NCBI GenBank assembly: GCA_946894095.1
Contig: OX335660.1
Coordinates: 6,763,001 to 6,827,000 of the forward strand
Length of the DNA stretch: 64,000 nucleotides
From: Incurvaria masculella
Taxonomy: Eukaryota; Arthropoda; Insecta; Lepidoptera; Incurvariidae
Direction: 5' to 3'
Below are positions 40,629-52,546 of this stretch, in pieces (the stretch's first letter is position 1; the number at the start of each line of letters is the position of its first letter). Position numbers and translations under genes: made by a program. A model generated the notes under the pieces. The model had not been told where the DNA came from and did no database searches. It worked only from the letters and a program-made list of their open reading frames with translations.

Positions 40629-41295
40629 ACAGCTGTACTCAAAGTGAGCGGACTAACTTTAATCGGACGGACTAACCCAGTATTTATGATACTTTTGAGG
40701 TTACCGCGGTCGTTAGACATGTTTGAAAAATGTTACGGCTTTTCACGCGGCAGGTTTTGCGGCAGTATTTGTAAAGTAGGTCCGGTGCTAATCTCGTACT
40801 AAGTTTTGACGGGTGCTCTCTGAATACGACTGTAAGCAATAAAGCACTATCCGAACGTCCCCTCATTATCTCTGCCTCGGCTTTATGGTATAATAATTTG
40901 CCTTACCATTAACAAAAAGGTTCAGGTTAGCGATCAATGTTGCCATATGGTTAATTCTTAGAACCTGAAGCACGAGGCCAAAAAATATGTAATATTACTG
41001 CTACTCGCGAGCTTACCGCTCCCTTCTACTTCGCACAGATACATGCCCAACGGGGTTGAGCCGTAGAAAGAGAATCTCAGCGACTTCTTCGAACTCTTTG
41101 GGTTGAGCAAAGCGCAACCGGCCGCAAAAATCGTGAACTTGGACGGCACAGCGTTCCGATGATACGAGTTGACTTGTAACATTCGAATTCAGAGAGCACC
41201 TTTCAAAACTTCATACGAGATTAGCACCCGACTAACCATACAAAGCCGGTTTAGTCCGGGATTAAAGTTAGTCCGCCCACTCTGAATACGAACCC
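40629..41295. mobile_element. Two copies of the ATTCAGAGTGGGCGG MITE
   Basis: 40629-40834 is stretched by about 90 bp of unrelated sequence. 41183-41295 is a clean inverted copy that ends GTTAGTCCGCCCACTCTGAA. Confidence 0.75.
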
Positions 41296-41751
41296 TGGCT
41301 TAAATAGTAGGTGCATAGTAGTATGTAGATTATTTAAATTATTTTTCTATTGATTTGGTTAGGGCTTTAACCATGTTTGGCTATGCAAAATAGCGGTGAT
41401 CCTATCCTATTCTTATTTGAATCGCATTGTATATGAATTTTGTAATAGATATTCGGCTCAATATGCATTATACACAGACATAATCATATTTATATTTTCT
41501 CTATAATATCATCGCATCCGAATTTGTTATGTATGTATGTATAATCGACGGTGAAGCGAAGAAACATTCATTAAAGTAGTTATTTTTACAGAGTTCTTTC
41601 TTTAATTAAAGTGTCCTTAATTTACGGTCGATTATACAAAAATACATATCACATTCCTTGGAATAAGCGACGTACCAGCTTAGTACGAAATAGTATATTT
41701 AATTAACGTTAGTCATGTCGATTTTAGAAAGCCAAACATGATGACATGACA

Positions 41752-41794
41752 AACATACTTATAGACCTAGATGAAAAAGGTCTATAAGTATGTT
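41752..41794. repeat. Perfect 17-bp inverted repeat, 9-base loop
   Basis: The arms AACATACTTATAGACCT (41752-41768) and AGGTCTATAAGTATGTT (41778-41794) are exact complements. Confidence 0.9.
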
Positions 41795-41950
41795 TTCATC
41801 TAAGCTGATAGACTGTTATTCCCATAAATTTTTGACTGATTGGCTATTTTTTTTTCTAGTTAAATAACGAAACATTATCAACATCTATTTTTTTTGCGTA
41901 AAAGCTTTACGCCAAAATTAAAATAAAATAATACCTAATCGGTTTGTCCG

Positions 41951-42150
41951 CATGATGGGTCTACGACCAGTGTTTCCCAAGATATAACGAAAACAAATTT
42001 TGACATGACAGGCAGGTAGATCTGGTCGGGACGTTTACTTTTAGTGGTCACATGATGGGTTTTCGACCAGTGTTTCCCAAGATATAACGAAAACAAATTT
42101 TGACATGACAGGCAGGTAAATCAGGTCGGGACGTTTACTTCGAGTAGTCA
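41951..42150 (+). repeat. Tandem duplication, 2 x 100 bp
   Basis: Both units begin CATGATGGGT and share GACCAGTGTTTCCCAAGATA and onward; they differ at only a few positions. A third start (CATGATAGAT) follows at 42151 and then diverges. Confidence 0.9.
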
Positions 42151-42506
42151 CATGATAGATCACATTAAAAAAATTTTTGATTACTCACTCATACTCATAT
42201 CCACTCCAAAATAAACCAGAAAGAAAAAGGACGCCCGTACAAGGTTAATTCACCTACACATGCGACGCGCGGCATGGCGTCACTTGCCCGCTTATGAAGT
42301 TTGGTAGTTAATTAAATTATCGATTGAAAATGCAATTATTGAATTGTTAAACAGAAAAAAATATTATCTGAGTTTACTTATCGATGATACGTTATTACAT
42401 TGTCTTTGTAACTTTCGTATCGTATTTTATGCATCCTTTTACTACGCAACAAGGGCATTTTCACGACTCAACATCACTCTGCAGTGGTCCGCAGACGACT
42501 GAGTCG

Positions 42507-42540
42507 CGTTGGCCCTAAAACGAATATTTTAGGGCCAACG
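42507..42540. repeat. 14-bp hairpin in CpG-rich DNA
   Basis: CGTTGGCCCTAAAA and TTTTAGGGCCAACG are exact complements around the loop CGAATA. Confidence 0.85.
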
Positions 42541-42769
42541 TACTGGTGCCATTAGTCGTGCGCGTTGACCGCGTCCTTACGAAGTAATATATAAGTCAAT
42601 GAGAAATGGCATGATTGATGAATCCGCCTCTTTTCCGTCCAATGCTACCCTTGCCCTAAATTCTTCTTTCAGCCAAGTACGTACAAGTAAGCTTGATTAA
42701 TTTCAGCATCAGTTTTGACATGAAATATAGACTGAATGTCAAATTTGACAGTCGGATGTCATACTTTGG

Positions 42770-45220
42770 CTCAGCCAAGTACGAGTAACGTCTGAAACTC
42801 AGCATCAGCATAAGTCATATTGCAGCTCGCTTGCTCGCAACCTACTGACTGGCAACACTTTGAGTGAATGAGTATTGCGTGCTGACGACGGACGTATCGT
42901 CCGGAGGGCGGCGTTTTGTATGCATACGCCGCAATACGTGAAGTGGAATATGTCGCGGTCGCGAGTGTAGTGAGTGCCGTAAGGAATGAGTTAGTTGGAA
43001 CAGTGAAATAGATCAGCCCTGGTACTGAGCCACCGTTACTGACATCGAGTCGAGTGAAACTCGGTACAAGATGGCTGGCCGCAGCTCGTAGCGCCGTCTG
43101 ACGGTGTAGCATGCGAGCGCGCGCCCGCTCCGCTCCCGCCCCTCTGTCCCACGCAGGTACCATGACGACCTTGTTTGGCAGCAAATAAACCAAAACATGT
43201 ATCCTTCCAATTGGAAAAGTGATCCCCTTCTAATTCTTATTAGCATTGCGCATGGCTAACGAAAGGTCTTCAAGTACATACTCGATACATAATGACGAGA
43301 AGTATAGGTAGTTTCTCTTTGCTGTACTGTTTGTGCCGACCCATTTGTCTCTACTGCGGAAGATGGCACTGTTTATGAGGTTGCAGGGAACACAGCACTG
43401 GGATATAATTAGAACCCGCGAGCCCAAATTAATTTCGGAGCTTACATAAGGCACAATGTAGCAACTGTGGTCGAATAGGAATTAAATATCTGTTTGTTTC
43501 TAAAAGTGGGTGCACATGTTTCATACAGGCTGTGGGACTTACCGATGTCGATGCCTGCTCAAACCGTTGAATAGATTTCTACATGCTTGTCAAAACTGTC
43601 TTCGATATTTTGCAATGTTGTAATTAAAATCAAGCAAAGTAATGTGCACTGCATCCATGACTTACGTGACCATTCATTCCGTTTTGAACAGGCTTGTCCG
43701 TTTTGTTGGTTCTCCGGCCCGGTGTCCCCGAAAGAAGCTTCCGGATGCAAAATTTTCCCCTTTTTCCAAACCGCGCCAAAATTACGCCACCGGCTCGTCC
43801 AAGCCGCGCCACCGCCAGTGTGGTGGCCACGACAACGGTGGATTTTGATTTGACTCAAAGAAGAAGATCCCGGCCAAAAGATCTATTCTAGGAAGATTCC
43901 TGAACACGATTCAGCAAAACAGCCTTTATAGTGGTTGTTGCAATACCGTGCTGCAGAGTGTTCGTCGAGGAAACCGCTATTGTGGCTTTCACAACCGCTA
44001 TAAAAGCTGTTTTCTCGACTGAAAGATTCCTGATTCTTGAGCGCGCGGAATTCCAAGAATTGACTCCCAGTTCCTTAGTAGCGGGGGAGTAAATTAAGCC
44101 GATGTCCCGTTTTTAGCCAAAATAGAAACGGTCACGTTATCCATGACCTTCGAGCCCTGACGCGGATCTACTTTTTATCATCTATGGGAAATCAGTCTCG
44201 AAAGCAACCCCTAATTATCACCCATTTTACTCTAGTAGCAAACTTGCGATGACTTTGAAAGTACGATGGTGCAAATAGTGTAGAATATTTTTTAATTTGT
44301 CATTAAATTGAATTAATTTTGATAAGAGTTTGACATTATTGAGCAGCAAGTGATCAGCTTATCCATGGCAAATTAGGTGCTACTCCATTAATCTTGATTG
44401 ACCGATGTTATTTGGGTGTGGTCGTAGCCTGCCCTTGGTCCCACACTGTCTGGTCCTATGCACATTGCCCCCCAATTCTTGCTACCCTAGTCTCGTTCTC
44501 TGTATCAGGCTATGGCAAAACTTGATTGTCCTTGGGCCGGCGTCCTGCGGACTTTTGGACAGCTCGCTCGCGACAGGCCATGTTCTACGTATTGGAATGG
44601 AATATCATCGACTAATACCCTGATAATCACGACGCTTTTATAGAGATGCCGTTCCACGCACCCGACATTTTCCATGCGGTGTGTGTAGGTGCTTGTTTAG
44701 AAAACATTGACCCATTATCAAACCCACAAACTTTATAAATTTTATCCAGTTTAGTTTATAAGTTTGCGGGCCAGTCCCCGTTTAGGGTAGGTAGCGCTAC
44801 TCTAGACTGCCTACAGTTGGCCCACTCTTCAGATGTGAGATGATGCAGCCAAGATAATTGGGTTCTGGCGGAGGGTTCGAAAGGGGCTCCGGTCCGATGG
44901 GTAAAACATTGATTTCATGTTCATTCTGCTGATTCGGTCAGTTGGATATAACTTTTTAGTTAACTTCGAATCGCATTGCCCAAGGCCGACTAGATCGGAT
45001 TAGAGCACAAGTATAGGAATGCACTGTGCATTGCTCTGTTTGTTCGGATAATATATTATTTATAAAATAAACCACTGTCATGGTGGGATCATAACTTTTA
45101 TGTTCTCCTATTTACTGTTGTAATGCAAACTTGATTTTTTTAAACCATTTCAGTTTCTGTTTCAGTTTCTTTATTTACTCCATTAGATGTATATTACACA
45201 CTCGGATTCGTCTTTTTTTT
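42770..45220. other. Unassigned, partly GC-rich stretch
   Basis: 42820-43170 and 43690-43860 are CpG-rich. 43690-43860 is open in several frames on both strands, which is a composition effect; no known domain is seen in any of them. An imperfect hairpin, AAACAGCCTTTATAGTGGTT against its partner near 43990, lies at 43908-44011. 44405-44623 resembles no family I recognise. Confidence 0.4.
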
Positions 45221-45224
45221 CCAT

Positions 45225-45271
45225 GACTGAAAACATACTACATTGTCATACTTAGAGGTATGTTTTCAGTC
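45225..45271. repeat. 14-bp hairpin
   Basis: GACTGAAAACATAC (45225-45238) and GTATGTTTTCAGTC (45258-45271) are exact complements. Confidence 0.85.
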
Positions 45272-45951
45272 TGTGTATTTTTTTATTTTAACTTGTGCGA
45301 CCGTTGCCAATTTTAATTCAATACATGGTAATAGAAACAATAAAATTCATTTGTGTTTTACATATTTAGAGAAAGTTTTATCAATAATGTTAATTCTTTA
45401 CATCGCAGGGAAATGTACCTAGATATATATTTATGAAAACATGTTTAAATAAATAGATCTGTCAGGCCACAGTTTAAAAAATAGATATTCCCATATTATG
45501 GTAGAATTGGGGAGGCGTTGCAAGAAAGACAATTCATCGTGGGACCAAGTGCAGGCAGCGGCCACCCCCAAACAACAACATAATAGATGGCGCTGCCCCA
45601 TCAGGAAAAAACTCCACTTCCATCTCCATTGTAAACATGCAGCACAAAATGATTTATTATGCAATTATGTGTAATAAATAATGAATAAAAGTTATGTGTA
45701 ATAATCATCCATTGGTCGGTGATTGCGTTAACATGCTTATGTGATGTGCGCTTGGCAAAGTTTGAAGTCAAAATGCAACCGTTTATTTGTTCTTGATAAT
45801 AGTGTTTTTCGAAAACTAGCTACTTACACGAAAATGTCTGTTATTAATTAAAAATTCAAACCACATTAACAGATTGCTATTACTGCCACCTCAAAACTTC
45901 GCCTCTAGTTCTATATTGGTCATTGTCCTTTAATAATAATAAAAATATATA

Positions 45952-47036
45952 TTAAGGTGGCCCTTCCCGGCGGGACTAACTCATTCGAGGGCACCGTACA
46001 AAACTGTTATTGCGCTCTGGGACCTTCTCTGCTTCAAAGAAAACGACAGACTCCGTTGAGGAGGCGCCGTGTCCACAAAGGAGACAATGCGCATAGTGTT
46101 TGATTTAGAAAGATTCAAGAAAATTTGAATTACAAAACGACTTACAGCTAAAAGTAAATCACGACTGCTGAAGTCAAATATCAAACAAAAACCAAATTCA
46201 TTATAAATCTTCATGAAACAAGCTAGGTCTGATGACTAATCTTTTTAAGGTGGCCCAACCCGCTCAACTCCCCATACAAACGGGGAAAGAAGATCACGCC
46301 CATATTTCTTGTCATAGATCCCAAATTTTGCTTAAAATAGCTTTATTTTATCGAACGATGCCTGATGACCGTTGGCATTGTAAAATTGTGTTTGGTTTCT
46401 AAGTTATAAGGTCCGAAAGCTCGAATTTTTCGCGCGTTTTATATAATAACTTTGGAGGTGGATTACGCAATGATAAAGTAAGAACATCTTAAAAAGATTA
46501 TTCATCAGACATAGCTTATTTAATCAACATTTATAATCTATTTGGTTTTGGTTAGATTTTTGACTACAGCGGTCGTAGTTTACTTTTAGCTAGAAGTCGT
46601 TTTGTAATTAAAATTTTCGTAAATCTTACCAAATCATACACTATGCACATTGTCTTTTTTGTAGACATGTTGCATCTTCCTCATCACGAAGCCTGTCTTT
46701 TTCTTTGAAACAGAGAAGGTTCCAGAGCGCAACAGCACGGTTTTGTACCGTGCCCGCGAATGAGTTTGTCCCACTGGGTTGGGCCACCTTAAGATGTTTT
46801 TATTTCATCGTTGAGTAATCCACCTCCAAAATTATTGTTTAAAAACGCGAAAATTTAGAACCTTCGGACCTTATAACTTGACTCCAAACCCTATTTTACA
46901 ATGCCAATGGTCATCAGACATCTAGTTCAGTCAAATAAAGCTGTTTTCAGTATAATTTTGGATCTCTGACATGAAATATGCGCATGATCGTCTTTCCACG
47001 TTTGTATGGGGAGTTGAGCGGGAAGGCCCACCTTAA
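45952..47036 (-). mobile_element. TTAA-type MITE family 1, outer copy split by a younger copy
   Basis: The outer element has TTAA at 45952-45955 and 47033-47036. Its halves are 45952-46248 and 46789-47036. Joining them restores the family sequence CTAATCTTTTTAAGATGTT. Confidence 0.9.
46245..46792 (+). mobile_element. TTAA-type MITE family 1, inner copy
   Basis: Inserted into a TTAA of the outer copy, in opposite orientation, with TTAA at 46245-46248 and 46789-46792 and intact termini AAGGTGGCCCAACCCG and GGGTTGGGCCACCTT. Confidence 0.92.
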
Positions 47037-47469
47037 ACGTAATACTCGTCCGCAGTGTCCCAATTACTTTACCAAAGTGTTAATTAATGTTCCACTCGGA
47101 GAACGGAGAAATAGTTCAATGAGGAACCTGGATATGTTTTGAGGAGTGGGAATGCGAAAAGGAGTTGGTACTAAGGCTGATGAGGAGTGTTCAAAGGAGA
47201 GAGGCGAGAAGGCGGGTTTTCGGAATGGTGTAAACTCGAAATACCCATGCTGATTCGGACCGCTGAGCCAGTTCCTATGGAACTGTGTGCCTGTCTATGG
47301 CGTGGTCAATGAAGAGAAAGGAAGAGAAGTGGCATGCAAGCGTAGTGGATTAGTAGTTTTTGAAAATTGGAGACAGCGGGTTACATAGTAACCGCGCTCG
47401 ATGCCATACCTCTCTTTGGTGTGGTGGTCACATTATGCGACAAGTCGTGAAATGTCACGCGGGTGGGTC

Positions 47470-47496
47470 GGGGGGGGGGGGGGGGAGGGGGGGGGG
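47470..47496 (+). repeat. Poly-G run with one A
   Basis: Sixteen G, one A, ten G; a possible G-quadruplex former, but the length may be unreliable. Confidence 0.85.
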
Positions 47497-47983
47497 ACCG
47501 TTACCGCGCTGCAGAGTGCATGTAACGGTCTAACGATTGGTTTTTGGAGCCGCGAGGTCGGAGGGGTATGCGGAGATGATAGAGCGCCATACGGTACGAT
47601 TACAGCCCACTTCCTTCGCCCCCTCTACAGACATCATCTTTTCTTTTTATGTATGTTAATCACGGCATATGGCGTACGCCAGGACCTCTTAAGGTGCCCG
47701 AAGACGCCCATGGGACTTTTGTTGTGAAAATCATAAACAAATATCATAAAAAATAAATCAGGCATACAAGCAGTAAGCAGATCAAAAAACACCAATTATC
47801 ACTTATCACAGAAATAAAATATTCGATTTCTCATATCTATTGCATTGGAATAAGACTAGAATTAAACAACTACATCAGGTAGGGTACGTTTCACATGAGA
47901 TAGGTTTGACATGTAAAGACCATGAAGGTCTTGCATCGGCTATCCAGGTTGTCCGGATTGCTTCGACAATGCCGCTGAGGTTT

Positions 47984-48272
47984 TTAGGGTTCCGTATCCA
48001 AAGGGTGAAAACGGAACCCTATTACTAAGCCTTCGCTGTCCGTCCGTCCGTCTGTCACAGGGCTGTATCTCATGAACCGTAATAGTAAGGCAGCTTAAAT
48101 TTTCACAAAGTGTGTATTTATTATGCCGCTATAAATACAAATAGACAAAATAAAAAAATATTAAAAATTTAAGGGGGGCCCCATATAAAAAACGAGTTTT
48201 TTTTGTGTTAAATCTTGTGCGATGGTACGGAACCCTTCGTGTGCGAGTCCGACCCGCACTTGGCCGATTTTC
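47984..48272 (-). repeat. SINE-like repeat (GGCCAAGTGCGAGTCGG family), complete, inverted
   Basis: From TAGGGTTCCGTATCC to GCACTTGGCCGATTTT. Confidence 0.85.
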
Positions 48273-48459
48273 ATTAAAATGTCACGGCGTGGCAGTAGAC
48301 GAGGCGGCGCACGCAACGGCCTATCTCCGATCTTGGGCCGCTCCGCTGCCGGCCGCCGCACATTGGGACGGATACCTTCAAACGTAGCACTAAATTGAAA
48401 AAAATAAATTGAACATAACCATTTTTTATATTATACACATGCACACTTTGAAAAATTAC

Positions 48460-48580
48460 TTACCCCTTTTTTCACCACCTCCAGTTGCCTGAAATCGGAT
48501 AAGTTACTTTCGGTTACATGGTGTAACCTAAAGGTAACTTTGGGATTTTTCTATCTGGAGGTGGTGGAAACCGGCGTAAG
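48460..48580. mobile_element. Hairpin MITE (CACCACCTCCAGTT family)
   Basis: TTCACCACCTCCAGTTGCCT pairs with the distal TATCTGGAGGTGGTGGAAA. Relatives are at 49618-49707 and 53038-53169. Confidence 0.75.
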
Positions 48581-48727
48581 CAGTAGTACACAGTTTGTCA
48601 CGGCGCAATCGGCGCCAACAGATCCGCCCTCGTCGTAGCTGCGACACACCTCAGTTTACGTGTGATTAACGCGGAGGGAGTGCTCGCGTCTTTTTCATGA
48701 CAAGTATAGGTATATATGATAAGATAG

Positions 48728-49132
48728 GCGGCTCGTAGCCTAGTGGCGCGGGGACTGGCCTAGCGTACCAGAGACCCGGGTTCAATACCAACTTGCACCA
48801 CTGTCTTTCTCTTTCAGAGTTCGATAAGTGCATTTCGTCACGAATGCGAGCTGCTCCATGGTTCGGAATCCATGTAAAACTGTAGGTCCCCTTCCCCTAC
48901 TAGGTGGTAGGGTTTAAGCCCGCCCGGGTTGGTACCATCGCATTGGATGAAAAGATGGTCGAAGCGGCAATGAAAAATTGTCCGTGTTTTCCATCCAGTT
49001 CAATGTAGCCGTGCTCATAAAGGGAAGGTCCTGGCATGGCACCTAATTCCTTCGGGAATGTGGTGTATTGGACTAATATCATAACGGTAGTTGTGTGGTA
49101 TTAGCCATCCATGTCAGGTCGCATAAAAAAAA
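48728..49132 (+). mobile_element. SINE with tRNA-like head, full length
   Basis: The box A match TAGCCTAGTGG at about 48738 and box B GGTTCAATACC at about 48779 are spaced as in a tRNA gene. The body then runs to ATTAGCCATCCATGTCAGGT and ends in A-rich DNA. Transcription by RNA polymerase III is expected from the boxes; reverse transcription would need a partner LINE. Confidence 0.88.
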
Positions 49133-49617
49133 ATATAATAAAATAATACAATATGTTACATAAAAAAATAACCTTGAAGTTCAGGCTTATATTTTTTTTT
49201 CTGATATAATGGAAATGCACTTATTATGCTATTGTGTTATGTGTTAATTAAATAATAATTTAATATGTAAATGTGTTGTTTAGGGCTTAAGTAATATTTT
49301 GTACTACCTATTTGTTTGATTTGGTTTTTGTATAAAGATCTAGTTTGGACACAATATGAGTAAAAAGAACAGACATAATACCGCGCAAAAGAAAATACAC
49401 TCGTGTGAAAACCTAAGGGATATTTTTAACACCATTTTCCAATCGCAAGCGAATACCATTTCACTTTTAAAATATAATAATATAGTCTTATAATGAAGTA
49501 CCTAATAAATATAGAATTCTAATTTTAATAAAAAAATATGATGTTCAAAATAAATAAAATGTATTTTATAACGTCAACCATATAAAATATGCAAAATAAA
49601 CTTTATGCAGCATCAGA

Positions 49618-49707
49618 TTAACCCCTGTTTGCACCACCGCCAGTTACCTGAAATCCGAAAAGTAACTTTGGGATTTTTGTAGCTGGAGGTGGTGGCAACG
49701 GGCGTTA
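49618..49707. mobile_element. Hairpin MITE (CACCACCTCCAGTT family), short copy
   Basis: TTAA at both ends (49618-49621, 49704-49707); GCACCACCGCCAGTTACCTG pairs with GTAGCTGGAGGTGGTGGCAA. Confidence 0.78.
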
Positions 49708-50150
49708 ATGCCAAATTGCAGCGTCTCTGGCCCACTGTGCCGCGGCGCACTCTACTTTCTAAACGCCGAAAAGCGTAGGCGGGCTGAGCTACGGTCATAC
49801 GCCTCGCCGCGGACGTTACGTGTACTCTATCCGTTCGTCTTACTGTCACACTGGGCCGGGACGGGAAAGGTTAAAGTGCGAGCAATACGGTCTAACTTAG
49901 CAATCGTCTTTCGGGGTTAGTGTTATCATGTATGAAACAGGAAAGTTATGACAAACATTTTTGTTTAAAAAAACTTACCCAAGAGGGTGTAAAAAAGGCC
50001 AGAGGATTTTTTCATGTTCCTAAAATTCCTTAAGAACCTAAGAAGCCTAACCTGTCAGGACGAACACTGACGTTTAGTAACCCTATTCGGGATAGGCTAT
50101 GGTAGAATGTATTTTTTTATACTGTCCAGTCCGGATTTTGTTGTAGTGAA
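49708..50150. other. Unassigned stretch with a CpG-rich block
   Basis: 49715-49870 is CpG-rich and gives overlapping open frames on both strands, without a known domain. Nothing else is seen here. Confidence 0.4.
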
Positions 50151-50152
50151 TG

Positions 50153-50559
50153 AGCGGCTCGTAGCCTAGTGGCGCGGGGACTGGCCTAGCGTACCAGAGG
50201 TCTGGGTTCAATTCCGACTTGCACCACTGTCTTTCTCATTCCGAGTTCGATAAGTGCATTTCGTCACGAATGCGAGCTGCGCCATGGTTCGGAATCCATG
50301 TAAAACTGTAGGTCCTCCTCCCCTACTGGGTGGTAGGGTTTAAGCCCGCCCGGGTTGGTACCATCGCATTGGATGTAAAGATGGTCGAAGCGGCAATGAA
50401 AAATTGTCCGTGTTTTCCATACGGTTCAATGTAGCCGCGCTCATAAAAGGGAAGGTCCTGGCATGACACCTAATTCCTTAGGGAATCAGGTGTATTGGGC
50501 TAATATCATAACGGTAGTTGTGTGGTATTAGCCATCCATGTCAGGTCGCATAAAAAAAA
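50153..50559 (+). mobile_element. SINE with tRNA-like head, full length, second copy
   Basis: Nearly identical to the copy at 48728: box A TAGCCTAGTGG, box B GGTTCAATTCC, and the same A-rich end. Confidence 0.88.
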
Positions 50560-50944
50560 GTCTGAAAATTTTAAATTATTTTTTTTTGTGCAGGGCGCTG
50601 TTAAGTTTTCCGCGGCTACGCCCGCGTTAAATTCCTACAAAAACATTTCAAGACACGACACGACAACAAGCTAAGAACATGTTTGTAGCAGAAACAAACA
50701 TAAAAATACTCGTTCAAATGCTTTCTCAAACGTTCGATTTTATAACCTCAAAAAATCTGTCTTAATTATTCTGAGTTGTCAAAATGAATCTTACTTGGCT
50801 GCACAGGTTTAACTGGTTCTAGACACGTTAGGTACTTGTTTATGACTTGCCTTTTACGCACAACTAGTCATCTACGATTTCTCTGGTAGCTACCTAATGT
50901 TCGTCCACGAATTCTGATTAGTTCACGAACGAACTAGTATTCCG

Positions 50945-51206
50945 GGAGGTCACGACATTTTTGGTCACGATAAGGTAAATGGCTGAATCTGGGTTCACAT
51001 GTTAGAGACCAACCCTCTGATGCTAAATATGTCGGTCTGCCTGCGCCAAGTGGTTGCGTTTTCTAGATTGGCTATAGAAAATAGATAAGTAACGCAACCA
51101 CTTGGCACAGGCAGACTGACACATTTAGCTTCAGAGGGTTGTACTTTATCCCGTGAACCCAGTTTCAGCCATTTACGTTATCGTTACCATTTCTGTCGCC
51201 ACCTCC
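50945..51206. mobile_element. Long imperfect palindrome, about 260 bp
   Basis: The arms pair along most of their length: AGGTCACGACA with TGTCGCCACCT, TAAATGGCTGAATCTGGGTT with AACCCAGTTTCAGCCATTTA, AACCCTCTGATGCTAAA with TTTAGCTTCAGAGGGTT, and CCAAGTGGTTGCGTT with AACGCAACCACTTGG. The loop is about 51061-51090. Confidence 0.88.
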
Positions 51207-51410
51207 TAGTCTATAGTTAGAAAGGATAAAGCCCGAAATAAAAGAAGAGACGAGCTTCCGAGTTGACCATAAGGGCTGTCGTCCAATGAAAGCGCACTCG
51301 AGCGGTGCGGCGATTGCCTTCTATTCGTCATGGACCCAGAGGAATTTAATTCCATAAAACGCTACCATGACAAACGAGCGGCAGGTCCAATTTTTTTTAT
51401 CTGCCGCTTT

Positions 51411-51810
51411 TTTTTATGGACATGGAGGGCTAATACCACACATCTACCGTTTTGATATTAGCCCAATAGCTAGCATTCCCGAAGGAATTAGGTATCATGC
51501 CATGACCTTCCTTTTATGTGCACGGCTACATTGCACTGGATTGAAAACACGGAAAATTTTCATTGCCGCTTCGACGATCTTTTAAATTCAATGCGATAGT
51601 ACTAACCCGGGGCCCTTAACCCTACCACCTAGTAGGGGAAGGGGACCTACAGTTTTACATGGATTCCGAACCATGGAGCAGCTCGCATTCGTGACAAAAT
51701 GCGCTTATCGAATTCAGAAAGGGAAATAACGTGGTGCATGATCGGGCCGAGGAATTGAACCCAGATCTCTGGTACGCTAGGCCAGTCCCCGCGCCACTAG
51801 GTTCCGAACC
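51411..51810 (-). mobile_element. SINE with tRNA-like head, inverted, diverged
   Basis: The plus strand starts GACATGGAGGGCTAATACC; the head at about 51750-51810 has the complement of GGTTCAATTCC and CCTAGTGGCGCGGGGACTGG. Confidence 0.82.
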
Positions 51811-51902
51811 GCAGTAGGTCGATACATATTTAAGTATTGGATGCAGTTGCATGTGTGTCGGCAAATACCGGTCTGACCTTCTGGTATCGATCGCAATCAG
51901 AG

Positions 51903-52243
51903 TGGTCAGTCTGAGTTCTCACCTAAATTGGCATTAACGGCAAACCGATCGACTGGCGTTTTCTCCAAACTCCATACAAGTTTTTACTAGATATTCTGTG
52001 GTTTTACTTCTTCAAGCTGTCAAAGTCAAACGCGGACTTCCGATTTGTATCAAAACGCGGAGTGGACGTAAACGGCAACGTCGACGTGTTTACGGCAACG
52101 TTGAGTAAGCTGTCAAATCAAGCTCGGACTCGCAAATGTCAGTTCGCTTAACGCCCGCTGCGCGCGCTCTTCAATTACTCCATACATTTTAAAACGCCAG
52201 TCGATCGGTTTGCCGTAACGCCAATTTAAGTGACAACTTAGAC
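51903..52243. mobile_element. Palindromic MITE (about 340-bp family)
   Basis: GTGGTCAGTCTGAGTTCTCA to TGACAACTTAGACT; the halves are inverted and include AAACCGATCGACTGGCGTTT and its partner. Confidence 0.88.
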
Positions 52244-52546
52244 TACCGGCTCAGATAAACCTTTCCTATCTGTCGACCAACGAAAGCGATTTGGCAACGA
52301 TCACCGATGTCATTTCAATACATTTTCCTGAACTTTTTATCCTGAAAGTTGAACCTGACCTTCGCGGTAAACCAATTCAGTGTTCCCGACGGCACTAACT
52401 CATCCGCAGGCTGTTGTTGAGTTCTGTTGCTGGACAACGTATGTCATCAGGGGGGTGGGTTACCGTGGTAGATTACCTCGCCATGTGAACTGGCAATTAA
52501 GTGATGAAATTATACATTTCGAACCATTTTAACTGGTACATTTCAG

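Noticed and set aside
43559..43891. Overlapping open frames on both strands around 43.7 kb
   Set aside because: The block is GC-rich, which leaves several frames open at once; none shows a known domain, and no consistent splice signals were found.
48728..48800. A true tRNA gene
   Set aside because: Boxes A and B are good, but no cloverleaf acceptor stem closes; the sequence continues into the SINE body and recurs at 50153.
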